Positions 36,887-44,649 of a stretch of DNA of 64,000 bases are shown here, in pieces. The DNA is from Hymenobacter sp. ISL-91 (GTDB lineage: Bacteria > Bacteroidota > Bacteroidia > Cytophagales > Hymenobacteraceae): positions 28,418 to 92,417 of the forward strand of contig NZ_JAGGPS010000042.1 of assembly GCF_018613725.1 (NCBI RefSeq). Reading direction: 5' to 3'. Within the stretch, counting starts at the first letter, position 1. Each line of letters opens with the position of its first letter. The notes beneath the pieces are model-generated. The model was given only the letters and a program-made list of their open reading frames with translations. It made no database searches and was not told where the DNA came from. Made by a program: the position numbers and the translations under genes.

Positions 36887-37516
36887 ATGCCTAATCGCTC
36901 CGCTTCTGCTTCGCCCACCACTGTGCTTTACATCAAGCACATGGTGTGCGCGCGCGGTATCCGGGTGGTTCGGCAGGAGCTGGAAGGGCTGGGCTTGCAG
37001 GTGCTCGACGTGCGCCTGGGGGCCGCCACGGTCGCCGGAGAGCCGGAAGACCTGGACTGGCCCCGCCTGCGGGCCACGCTGGAAGCAGCCCGGTTTGCGC
37101 TGCTCGAAACCTTTCACCAGACCCTGGTGGAACGGGTCAGCGTGGCCGTGAACCGCCTGTTGCGCGAGCCCGGCGAAAGCCTGCGGCACCGGGCATTCGG
37201 GGCGGCGGTGGCCCGTGAGCTGGACCTGACGTACGGGCAGCTGAGCGCGGCCTTTGCCCGCTTGGTGGGCGATAAGACGCTGGCGGCCTACATCCTGAGT
37301 CAGCGCCTGGCTTATGCGCAGGAGCTGCTGCTTTCTTCCTCCCTGAGCGTGGGCCTAATTGCCCGGCACCTGGGCTACACCAGCCTGGCGCACTTCTCCG
37401 GCCAATTCCGGCGCTTGGCCCGCTGTTCGCCTTCCGCATATCGTCGGCTGCTGCGGGCCGAAAGGGCTCCGGTGGTAGGGGAGGAGGCCCCAAATCATGC
37501 AAGGGAAGAAGACTAA
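36887..37516 (+). CDS. AraC-family regulator with degenerate HMA-like domain (copy 2)
   Basis: A 209-residue paralogue of the regulator at 23334-23966, last gene of the pump operon. The HMA-like start reads IKHMVCARGIRVV: the second Cys of the CxxC pair is Gly. The AraC domain is intact in outline (YGQLSAAFARLVGDKTLAAYILSQRLAYAQELL and VGLIARHLGYTSLAHFSGQFRRLARCSPSAY). Loss of one Cys should weaken Cu(I) binding, so this copy may sense differently, be constitutive, or act through heterodimers; that is inference. Its gene tail contains one regulon motif for the next gene. Confidence 0.82.
   Translation: MPNRSASASPTTVLYIKHMVCARGIRVVRQELEGLGLQVLDVRLGAATVAGEPEDLDWPRLRATLEAARFALLETFHQTLVERVSVAVNRLLREPGESLRHRAFGAAVARELDLTYGQLSAAFARLVGDKTLAAYILSQRLAYAQELLLSSSLSVGLIARHLGYTSLAHFSGQFRRLARCSPSAYRRLLRAERAPVVGEEAPNHAREED
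37492..37503 (+). promoter_or_regulatory. Copper-island operator motif upstream of the copper store gene
   Basis: AAATCATGCAAG, a full match to the island motif, starting exactly 111 nt before the ATG at 37603. A TACTTAGG box (near TAnnTTTG) starts 55 nt after the motif start. It lies inside the end of the upstream AraC-HMA gene. Confidence 0.7.
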
Positions 37517-37602
37517 TATGTAAAACCTTGGGCCACAGAGAAGGTATACTTAGGCAGCGACCCGGTTGGGTTGCCTTGTTCGTTCACCTACACCCCTTTC
37601 CC

Positions 37603-37938
37603 ATGCATACCCAAAACCAAAGCCTGCTCGACGCCCTCAATGCCTGTATCGCCGCCTGTGAGCATTGTGCTACGGCCTGCCTGCAGGAAGACAACGTGAA
37701 GATGATGGCCCGCTGCGTGCTGTTGGACCGCGACTGTGCCGACATCTGCGCCCTCACCGCCCGCTTCACTGCCCGCGGCTCGGAGCACGCCGCCCATCTG
37801 CTACGCGAGTGCGCTGAAATCTGCAAGGCCTGCGCCGACGAGTGCGAGAAGCACGGCGCTCACTCCGAGCACTGCCGCCAGTGCGCCGAGGCCTGCCGCC
37901 GCTGCGAGCAGGCCTGCCGCCAGGGCATTGCTGCTTAA
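37603..37938 (+). CDS. Four-helix-bundle copper storage protein (Csp-like)
   Basis: A 111-residue helical protein with 16 cysteines spaced for the inside of a four-helix bundle (CIAACEHCATAC, CVLLDRDCADIC, CAEICKACADEC, CRQCAEACRRCEQAC). This is the DUF326/Csp plan; such proteins hold many Cu(I) ions along the bundle core. There is no signal peptide, so it should act in the cytosol (Csp3-like). It has its own promoter region with a regulon motif and a hairpin terminator behind it. Confidence 0.92.
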   Translation: MHTQNQSLLDALNACIAACEHCATACLQEDNVKMMARCVLLDRDCADICALTARFTARGSEHAAHLLRECAEICKACADECEKHGAHSEHCRQCAEACRRCEQACRQGIAA

Positions 37939-37957
37939 ATATCCTCGATACCATGGG

Positions 37958-37989
37958 AAGCCAGCTCGTCGCGTACGGGCTGGCTTTTT
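37958..37989 (+). terminator. Hairpin terminator after the copper store gene
   Basis: AAGCCAGC pairs with GCTGGCTT over a 13-nt loop, followed by TTT. It starts 19 nt after the stop codon of the Csp-like gene. Confidence 0.75.
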
Positions 37990-38006
37990 CGTGGGCCCCG
38001 GTGTGT

Positions 38007-38067
38007 TAATTATGCTGGTTCGCGGCCTAATTCTGTACGCCGGGCCTGGGCGACACCCCTACTTTTG
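38007..38067 (+). promoter_or_regulatory. Weak island motif and TACTTTTG promoter of the membrane protein gene
   Basis: TAATTATGCTGG at 38007-38018 matches the island motif at 9 of 12 places. TACTTTTG (exact TAnnTTTG) is at 38060-38067, starting 53 nt after the motif start, the same distance as at 38794/38847. The ATG follows at 38101. Confidence 0.55.
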
Positions 38068-38100
38068 CGGGGTCCTTCACCCGCCCCAACTGCCTCGCTG

Positions 38101-38745
38101 ATGACAATGGCTCCCGCCCTGCGCAAGTTCATGCTCACCGCCCACATCACGTTCTCGGTGGGCTGGCTCGGCGCCGTGGCCGTGTTCCTGGCCCTGGCCA
38201 TCACCGGCCTGACCAGTTCTGATGCGTTGCTGGTGCGCACGGCCTACCTGGCCATGGGGCTCAGCGGCTGGTTTGTTATTGTGCCCTCCAGCCTGGCCGC
38301 GCTGGCCACCGGCGTGGTGCAGGCGCTGGGCACGCCCTGGGGCTTGTTCAAGCATTACTGGGTGCTGGTCAAGCTGGTGCTCACGGTAGGGGCCACGCTG
38401 CTGTTGCTGCTACACATGCAGCCCGTCGCCTACCTGGCCGAGGTAGCCGCCAAAGCCGACCTCTCGGCAACTGACCTGCGCGGGCTGCGCCTGCAGCTGC
38501 TGGCCGATGCCGCGGCCGCGCTGGTCGTGCTGCTGGCAGCCACCGCCATTTCGGTGTACAAGCCCTGGGGCCGTATTGGTAAATGGCGGCTGCAAAAGCA
38601 GGCGCATGCCCAAGCGGTGGCCGCGGGCCACGCAACTGCTCTGCCAACTCCCTGGGGACGCTATTTGCTCATCGCCGGGCTGGTGCTGCTCCTACTCTTT
38701 GTCATCGGCAAACACTTGCTAAGCGGGGGCATGGGCCACCATTAA
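38101..38745 (+). CDS. Polytopic membrane protein (DUF2269-like)
   Basis: A 214-residue protein with about five membrane segments (FMLTAHITFSVGWLGAVAVFLALAI; GWFVIVPSSLAALATGVVQAL; YWVLVKLVLTVGATLLLLLHM; LVVLLAATAISVYKPWG; YLLIAGLVLLLLFVIGKHLL). The pattern resembles DUF2269 and similar integral proteins of unknown role. It ends GGMGHH. Its promoter carries a weak copy of the island motif, so it probably belongs to the copper response. An alternative ATG lies at 38107. Confidence 0.7.
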   Translation: MTMAPALRKFMLTAHITFSVGWLGAVAVFLALAITGLTSSDALLVRTAYLAMGLSGWFVIVPSSLAALATGVVQALGTPWGLFKHYWVLVKLVLTVGATLLLLLHMQPVAYLAEVAAKADLSATDLRGLRLQLLADAAAALVVLLAATAISVYKPWGRIGKWRLQKQAHAQAVAAGHATALPTPWGRYLLIAGLVLLLLFVIGKHLLSGGMGHH

Positions 38746-38793
38746 AGCAAGCGTGCGACGCGGCAGGCAGGCAAAGGGTGGATTAGCGGCTAC

Positions 38794-38854
38794 AAATCAT
38801 GCAAGCCTGAAGCCTAATTGTGTACCCCTTCCCGGGCACGTGCCGCTACTTTTG
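38794..38854 (+). promoter_or_regulatory. Island operator motif and TACTTTTG promoter of the copper chaperone gene
   Basis: AAATCATGCAAG at 38794-38805 is identical to the copy at 37492 and also starts exactly 111 nt before the start codon (38905). TACTTTTG at 38847-38854 starts 53 nt after the motif start. Confidence 0.75.
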
Positions 38855-38904
38855 GGTGTTTTAATCCCGAACCCGCCCACCACGGGCGCCACGCATTTAC
38901 TCCC

Positions 38905-39111
38905 ATGAAAACGCTCCAATTCAACACCAACATCAACTGCGGCGGCTGCATCAAAGCCGTTACGCCCACCCTCAACGGCGAGAAGGCGATTGCCTCCTGG
39001 CAGGTCGACACGGCCAACCCCAACAAGGTGCTCACCGTGACCGGCGACGTGACCGAGGAGCAGGTGCTGGCGCTCGTAGAAGATGCTGGCTTCAAGGCTG
39101 AAAAGGCTTAG
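38905..39111 (+). CDS. CopZ-like copper chaperone (HMA domain)
   Basis: A 68-residue stand-alone HMA domain: MKTLQFNTNINCGGCIKAVTPTLNGEKAIASWQVDT, then VLTVTGDVTEEQVLALVEDAGFKAEK. The metal loop is NCGGC (CxxC). It should carry Cu(I) in the cytosol between CopA, the Csp-like store and the regulators. The ATG at 38905 fits the family length; upstream in-frame residues are non-coding in character and overlap the promoter. Confidence 0.9.
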   Translation: MKTLQFNTNINCGGCIKAVTPTLNGEKAIASWQVDTANPNKVLTVTGDVTEEQVLALVEDAGFKAEKA

Positions 39112-39206
39112 ACATTGTAATGAGTGCCACCCACGAAGTACGGACCGTGGCTGTTTGAACTACCCCGCGGCCGTACCCGGCGGGCCCATCTTAACCACCA
39201 GAACCG

Positions 39207-39404
39207 ATGAAACGCAAGATGATGATGTTCAGCGCCGCGGCGCTGCTCTCCGGCGGCGCCTTGTTTGGCTTCACCAGCCCAACCCCGACCACGGCGGATT
39301 GCCCACTGAAGGGCACCCCCGATTGCCCGCTGGTGCAAAACTGCGCCCAGGCCGGCACTCCGGCCTGCACGGCGGGAGCCCCTAGCTGCTGCGCGGCCAA
39401 GTAA
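39207..39404 (+). CDS. Small exported Cys-rich protein
   Basis: A 65-residue protein: a signal-type start (MKRKMMMFSAAALLSGGALFGFTSP), then six cysteines in DCPLKGTPDCPLVQNCAQAGTPACTAGAPSCCAAK. It may bind metal in the periplasm. It follows the chaperone gene by 95 nt and precedes a strong terminator, so the two are probably one transcript. No family is recognised with certainty. Confidence 0.65.
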   Translation: MKRKMMMFSAAALLSGGALFGFTSPTPTTADCPLKGTPDCPLVQNCAQAGTPACTAGAPSCCAAK

Positions 39405-39421
39405 GCTGCCCACGCTCGTGT

Positions 39422-39455
39422 AAAACGCCCGGCCCCAGTAGGTCGGGCGTTTTTT
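39422..39455 (+). terminator. Hairpin terminator after the chaperone transcript
   Basis: AAAACGCCCGgcc pairs with ggtCGGGCGTTTT around a short loop, followed by more T. It lies 17 nt after the stop at 39404. Confidence 0.85.
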
Positions 39456-39503
39456 CGTTTTAGCGTTTCCTGGGACGGCCTGCAGTCAGGACCAGGTTGC
39501 TTG

Positions 39504-39514
39504 AAATTATGCAA
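39504..39514 (+). promoter_or_regulatory. Island operator motif upstream of the Met-rich gene pair
   Basis: AAATTATGCAA, 11 of the 12 consensus positions. A TACGTATG box (one mismatch to TAnnTTTG) starts 51 nt later at 39555. The next start codon is at 39707, so the leader would be long (about 140 nt). Confidence 0.6.
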
Positions 39515-39706
39515 CCATGCGGCCCTTTGCGTGCAAACATTGTCGCGGTTTGACTACGTATGGTACCCAACAGGGAAAGCAACGACCGCTTGGCTAGGAC
39601 CAGTGGTCAGCGCGGCCTCTCCATTACCCATTGGGATTTGCCCCGGCACTGCTGCTTGCGGTGAGCCGGGGTTTTTCCGTGTACCGGCCTTGGCTCATTC
39701 GGCTCT

Positions 39707-40840
39707 ATGTTTTCAGATTTTCCCAATCTGCACCCCCTGGTGGTGCACTTGCCCATTGTCCTGATACTGCTGGCCGCGGCATTGCAAGCCCTGCTGGTAT
39801 TCAAGGACTGGCCCCAGGTGCGCTGGATTGCCTTGGCCGTGATGGCTGGGGGCTTTGCCGGGGCGGTGGCGGCCAGCACCGTGTTTCATGCGGCGGCAAT
39901 TGGCCTGTCACCCCGGGCGGCGGCGGTGTACGCGGCCCACGAGCAGTTCGCCGGCTACACCACCTGGCTCTCGGGCATCACACTGCTATTGGCCGGCATC
40001 GGGTTTTATTTTAAGGTTCAGCGCCGGGCCTACGAAGTGCTGGTGCTGGTGGCAGCCGTGGCGGCGGCCGGCGCGCTTTCCGTGGCCGGGCACCGAGGTG
40101 CGCAGCTGGTGTACGTCGAGGGCGTGGGTCCCAAGGGCAACCTGCTCGATAAGAGCCATGGCCACGGCGGGGAGGATGCCATGCCCGGCATGGACATGCC
40201 GGCTTCCGAAGCGGACGCCCACAACGAGGAGCTTGGCGCAAGCGACGGGACTCGCCCACCATCAGTGGCTACGCCAGGTACCTCCCCGGCCAGCATGGAA
40301 GGCATGAACATGGGCCCCGGCCCGCAGGCCACCCAGCCAGGCCAGCGCCGTCAACCCATGGAACAAATGGAAGGCATGAACATGCCCACCCAACGGCGCG
40401 GCGGCCAACCGCAGCCGGCGCCGGCAGGACGGGCCGCCCAGCCGGGAGCCATGGCCGATATGCCGGGGATGACCATGCCCGGGATGAGCATGCAACGTCC
40501 CTCCGGCCAAGGCAGCCCGCGCAAAGCGCCGCCCGCCCCGATGGACATGGGCAACATGCCTGGCATGGACATGGGTCCTGCTCCCTCGAAAAACACCTCC
40601 CCAAGCAAACCCGCCATGGGTACTATGAAAGGCATGGAAAACATGCCCGGCATGCAGCCCGCCGGCGGCCAAAAGCCTGCGACAACGCGCCAGCAGATGA
40701 ACGATATGTCCGGAATGCCGGGCATGAAAAAGGGCGAGGCCATGCCGGGCATGCCGGGAATGGCCATGCCCAGCACCATGGATAAGTACCGGTTCGAGGA
40801 CAACAACCCGGCCCGCAGCACCCCCAAACGCGACAAGTAA
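39707..40840 (+). CDS. DUF2231 membrane protein with long Met-rich tail
   Basis: A 377-residue protein. Residues 1-150 hold four membrane segments of the DUF2231 type (NLHPLVVHLPIVLILLAAAL; HEQFAGYTTWLSGITLLLAGIGFYF). Residues 155-360 are a low-complexity tail rich in Met, Gly, Pro and His, with many MPGM, MEGMNM, MDMGNM and MPGMDM units and HGHGGED at the start. Such Met clusters bind Cu(I) outside the cytosol. The gene lies 6 nt before the multicopper oxidase gene, whose product has the same Met-rich units, so the two probably work together. An unusually long Met tail for this family. Confidence 0.8.
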   Translation: MFSDFPNLHPLVVHLPIVLILLAAALQALLVFKDWPQVRWIALAVMAGGFAGAVAASTVFHAAAIGLSPRAAAVYAAHEQFAGYTTWLSGITLLLAGIGFYFKVQRRAYEVLVLVAAVAAAGALSVAGHRGAQLVYVEGVGPKGNLLDKSHGHGGEDAMPGMDMPASEADAHNEELGASDGTRPPSVATPGTSPASMEGMNMGPGPQATQPGQRRQPMEQMEGMNMPTQRRGGQPQPAPAGRAAQPGAMADMPGMTMPGMSMQRPSGQGSPRKAPPAPMDMGNMPGMDMGPAPSKNTSPSKPAMGTMKGMENMPGMQPAGGQKPATTRQQMNDMSGMPGMKKGEAMPGMPGMAMPSTMDKYRFEDNNPARSTPKRDK

Positions 40841-40846
40841 CGACCG

Positions 40847-43267
40847 ATGCGAATACTCTTTCTACTGGCTGCCCTGCTGGCCGCCATGCCCGCCTGGGCG
40901 CAGCACACGCCGGGCATGCGCATGGGCAAAAGTTCTGAGCCTCACCTGACCCAGTCCGCCCCCCCGGCTGCTCAGCTGCAGGGCAAGGTCGTCACGCCTC
41001 GCACGAGCTACGTGGGCAAGCGGGTGGAGTACGACCTGTACGTGGACGAGCGCCTGGTCAACTTCACGGGTCGCACCCGCCGGGCCATCGGCATCAACGG
41101 CCAGATTCCGGCCCCCACGCTCACCTTCAACGAAGGGGACACCGCCGTGATTCGGGTGCACAACCAGATGCACATGGAAACCAGCATCCACTGGCACGGC
41201 CTGCTGCTGCCCAACGAGCAGGACGGCGTACCCTACCTCAACACGGCCCCGGTCGAGCCGGGCGGCACCCACACGTTCGTGTTCCCCCTGATTCAGAGCG
41301 GCACCTACTGGTACCACTCCCACACCATGCTGCAGGAGCAGGACGGCGTGTACGGCTCCATCGTCATCCACCCCAAGCGCATTCCCTACGAGATGAAGGA
41401 GTACGTGCTGGTGCTCTCCGACTGGACCGACCACAAATCCAAGGAGGTGCTGCGCTACCTCAAGCGCACCGGCGAGTGGTTCGCCGTGCAGAAAGGGGCC
41501 ACCCAGAGCTACGGCGAGGCCCTGGCCGCCGGCTACTTCAAGGACAAGCTCAAGCAGGAGTGGGGGCGCATGCCGGCCATGGACCTGACCGACATCTACT
41601 ACAACAAATTCCTGACCAACGGGCAGGAAAAGGGCTATTTCAAGGACGCCAAGCCCGGGGAGGTGGTGCGCCTGCGCATCATCAACGGCAGCGCTTCCTC
41701 CTACTTTTACCTGCAGTACGCCGGCGGACCCATGCAGGTCATCGCCGCCGACGGCATCAACGTGGAGCCCTTCCCCGTCACCAAGCTCGAAATTGCCACG
41801 GCCGAAACCTACGACCTGCTGGTGACGGTGCCCGCTGTGGGCGCGGCCGAGTTTCGGGCCACGGCCAACGACATCACGGGCTACACCTCCACCTATATCG
41901 GGCAGGGCGAGCCGATGAAAGCGCCGGATCTGCCCCGCATCAACTACTTCCAGATGATGCGGGAGATGAACAGCATGGAAGGCATGAGCGGCATGGACAT
42001 GGGCGGCGCCGGCATGACCAAAGAGCAGGGCAGTGGGGAGATGAAAGGCATGGACATGGCGGGCCACCAGGGCCCGAAGCCGGCCCCTCCGGCTAGTGGT
42101 TCGGCGATGCCGGGAATGAATATGGAGCACGGCGCCGCGCCCGCCACCACGGCCCCCTCACCGCAGAGCCGGCCCGCGAATGCCCAGGAAAAAGCCGGCA
42201 AAAGCATGGGCAGCATGCAGGACATGGGCGGTATGGCGGGCATGGACATGGGAGGAATGGCCGGGATGAGCGGCATGGGGGGCAGCGCCGGCGACTTCAA
42301 CTACAACCTGTTGCGGGCCCTCAACCCCACCACGCTGGATTCGACCAAGCAGTGGCGGGAAATCAACCTGACCCTCACCGGCAACATGCTGCGCTACGTG
42401 TGGTCGTTTGACAACAAGACCCTCTCCCAGGCCGATAAGATTCCCATCCGTAGGGGCGAGAACGTGCGCATGACCTTTACCAACACCACCATGATGCGCC
42501 ACCCGCTGCACCTGCACGGGCACTTTTTCCGGCTCGTGAATGCCCAGGGTGCTTATTCGCCGATGAAGCACACCTTCGACATTCAGTCCATGGGCAAGGT
42601 CACCATCGAATTCGACGCCAACGAGGAGCAGGACTGGTTTTTCCACTGCCACATCCTCTACCACATGATGGCCGGCATGGCCCGCATCGTGAGCTACGAG
42701 GGCACTCCGCAGAACCAGTACGCCCGCACCGACTACAAAGAGCTGAAAAAAGAAGACAACCAGCCTTACCTCTGGGCCGACCTGATGGCCCACTCGCAGG
42801 GCGCTTTTCTGGAAAGCACCCTGTCCAACAACCGCAACGCGCTCGAATTCGAGGGCCGCGTGAACTACCAAGGCAACTTCGAAACCGAAACCCACCTGCT
42901 GCGCTACCTCGACAACCGGCAGTTTATCGCCGCCTTTGTCGGCTTTGACTACCGTAACAACCGCACGCTGCTCGCGGAGGGCGAGCGCAACACCAAAAAC
43001 AACCGGCGGGTGTTCGACGTGGGCGTGTATTACCTGCTGCCGCTGCTCGTGCGCTCGGAGCTGCGCCTGGACAGCAACGGCAAGGTGCGCCTGCAGCTGG
43101 AGCGCACCGACCTGCCGCTGAGCAACAACTTCTTCGCCGACCTGCTGGTGAACACGGACCGGGAATACAATGTCGCCTTCCGCTACATGGTCAGCAAGTA
43201 CGTGTCATTGAGCACTAACTACGACAGTGACTACAAGTGGGGCGCCGGCCTGACGCTCCACTATTAA
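40847..43267 (+). CDS. CopA-type multicopper oxidase with Met-rich insert and extra C-terminal domain
   Basis: An 806-residue exported oxidase that should turn Cu(I) into the less toxic Cu(II). It has a signal peptide (MRILFLLAALLAAMPAWAQ) and copper ligands HWHG (about 115), WYHSH (about 155), HPLHLHGHFF (about 551) and HCHILYHMMAGM (about 600), the last with the axial Met. Between the second and third cupredoxin domains (about 370-480) is a Met-rich insert (MSGMDMGGAGM, MGGMAGMDMGGMAGM). Residues 640-806 are not oxidase: they look like alternating beta-strands of a CopB-type outer-membrane protein ending SLSTNYDSDYKWGAGLTLHY. That fusion would tether the enzyme to the outer membrane. Confidence 0.9.
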   Translation: MRILFLLAALLAAMPAWAQHTPGMRMGKSSEPHLTQSAPPAAQLQGKVVTPRTSYVGKRVEYDLYVDERLVNFTGRTRRAIGINGQIPAPTLTFNEGDTAVIRVHNQMHMETSIHWHGLLLPNEQDGVPYLNTAPVEPGGTHTFVFPLIQSGTYWYHSHTMLQEQDGVYGSIVIHPKRIPYEMKEYVLVLSDWTDHKSKEVLRYLKRTGEWFAVQKGATQSYGEALAAGYFKDKLKQEWGRMPAMDLTDIYYNKFLTNGQEKGYFKDAKPGEVVRLRIINGSASSYFYLQYAGGPMQVIAADGINVEPFPVTKLEIATAETYDLLVTVPAVGAAEFRATANDITGYTSTYIGQGEPMKAPDLPRINYFQMMREMNSMEGMSGMDMGGAGMTKEQGSGEMKGMDMAGHQGPKPAPPASGSAMPGMNMEHGAAPATTAPSPQSRPANAQEKAGKSMGSMQDMGGMAGMDMGGMAGMSGMGGSAGDFNYNLLRALNPTTLDSTKQWREINLTLTGNMLRYVWSFDNKTLSQADKIPIRRGENVRMTFTNTTMMRHPLHLHGHFFRLVNAQGAYSPMKHTFDIQSMGKVTIEFDANEEQDWFFHCHILYHMMAGMARIVSYEGTPQNQYARTDYKELKKEDNQPYLWADLMAHSQGAFLESTLSNNRNALEFEGRVNYQGNFETETHLLRYLDNRQFIAAFVGFDYRNNRTLLAEGERNTKNNRRVFDVGVYYLLPLLVRSELRLDSNGKVRLQLERTDLPLSNNFFADLLVNTDREYNVAFRYMVSKYVSLSTNYDSDYKWGAGLTLHY

Positions 43268-43285
43268 TCGCCCAGAGGTTTAGCG

Positions 43286-44206
43286 TTAATTGCAGGCCTT
43301 CACCAGGGCGGTCACGCTGAGCGTGGCCGTGGCGTCGGTGGTGTAGTTGTCGTTGTTGACGCACACGAAGAAGCGGCGTGTCCCGGGGGGCAGCGACATT
43401 GGCCGGGTTTCCTGAGGCGTGTTGGTTTCCATGCGCAAGCACGAGTTGGGAATGGTTATCGAGCCTTTCGTAGCCAGGAATTGCTGCATGGCCGCCGGAC
43501 TGGTGGTGATGTACCAGTGGCACTTGGTGGACGTCGTGGGCGGCTTGGTGTCCTGCTTCGACAAAGTGGAAGCGGCCATGGACAACAGGGCCACCGTACC
43601 GGTGGCCGGATTGCTCAGGGCCGCGGCCATGCTCAAGGCCGTGGACCAGGAAGCGGGCTGATGGCCGTCGCGGATGTCGAGCTTGTACACGATACCCACC
43701 GTGCCCTCGGGCACGTCGACTTCAAACACCTTTCGGCTTAGGTGCATGCAGTTGCTGCAGTGAATCTCCGCGCTGCTGAGCGGCAGGGCATCTTCCACTG
43801 CATACGAGCACTTGATTTCGCGCCCGTCCTCGTGCCAGCTGCGAAAATCAGCCTGCTGGGCGCCGTTGACGTAGGTACCCCGAAAGCTCAGCTTTCCGTT
43901 CTCGTGCCAGCCCGTGCACAGCCCTGAAGGCACGTCGGGGTGCTCTTTAACCATCTTGCCTTCCCACTGCTTTTGCCAGGAAGGGTAGAAATAGTCGCGC
44001 ACGGTGCCCACGGTTTTACCAGCCGCGTCGTGGCGGGCTATACGGGCGTAGGCCACTTCTTCCAGCGTCTCGGTGCGCTCCCAGTCCCGGTCGAAGTAGA
44101 CGGTATCGGCTGGAGGAAGCGATACCGCGGCCGGCTTGGGACGCTGGGCTAGCGCGGTAATAGTACTAATAAGGAGTAGGAACTGCAGAAAGTAGAGTTT
44201 TACCAT
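43286..44206 (-). CDS. Exported protein with MORN/YwqK-like repeats
   Basis: A 306-residue protein with a signal peptide (LYFLQFLLLISTITALAQ). The middle (GLCTGWHENGKLSFRGTYVNGAQQADFRSWHEDGREI, about 95-130) has two repeats of the MORN/YwqK type. The C-terminal half (about 145-306) is beta-rich with several Cys and no family I recognise. It faces the multicopper oxidase gene tail to tail. A copper role is not shown. Confidence 0.65.
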   Translation of the reverse strand: MVKLYFLQFLLLISTITALAQRPKPAAVSLPPADTVYFDRDWERTETLEEVAYARIARHDAAGKTVGTVRDYFYPSWQKQWEGKMVKEHPDVPSGLCTGWHENGKLSFRGTYVNGAQQADFRSWHEDGREIKCSYAVEDALPLSSAEIHCSNCMHLSRKVFEVDVPEGTVGIVYKLDIRDGHQPASWSTALSMAAALSNPATGTVALLSMAASTLSKQDTKPPTTSTKCHWYITTSPAAMQQFLATKGSITIPNSCLRMETNTPQETRPMSLPPGTRRFFVCVNNDNYTTDATATLSVTALVKACN

Positions 44207-44413
44207 ACAGAGTAAGCCAGCGGAAAAGACAGAGTAGCGGTTGGTAAATGTACTGACAAGTCGCTTTCTGTCTAATCCTCACATGGGGCTACATGAATGA
44301 GTAGGCAGCAAGTTGAGACGTCATACTTGTTACCCGAGATGCCAAAATTGTCACATAACGCTCAGCCTACTCTTTTTTCGATAAGGTATGACAAGTCTTA
44401 GCTAACATACCTG

Positions 44414-44442
44414 AAAGGCCGCCCTTTCGAGCGGCCTTTTTC
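44414..44442. terminator. Hairpin terminator in the gap before the recombinase
   Basis: AAAGGCCGC pairs with GCGGCCTTT over an 8-nt loop, followed by TT. No gene ends directly before it on the plus strand, so it may insulate the accessory region. Confidence 0.65.
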
Positions 44443-44494
44443 TTGAGGTAATAGGTATCGATTAGTAAGTTTTATCAGTACAGATACTTTTTAA

Positions 44495-44534
44495 ATAAGT
44501 TATGATAAGGTTTACTTATCATAACTTATATTTG
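44495..44534. promoter_or_regulatory. Perfect 15-bp inverted repeat overlapping the recombinase promoter
   Basis: Arms ATAAGTTATGATAAG (44495-44509) and its exact complement (44515-44529) with a 5-nt spacer GTTTA. It overlaps TATATTTG (44527-44534), an exact TAnnTTTG box. It could be an operator for self-control or a recombination site of the integrase encoded next. Confidence 0.6.
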
Positions 44535-44649
44535 AACGACTAAATCGATGCCTTTTTGGTCGTTTTTAACTCCTATATATAAGGTGTGCACCAACGGACA
44601 GGCTAAGCACCCAAATCCAGTAGTCCCCACGGCCCCCTGCACGTACTCC

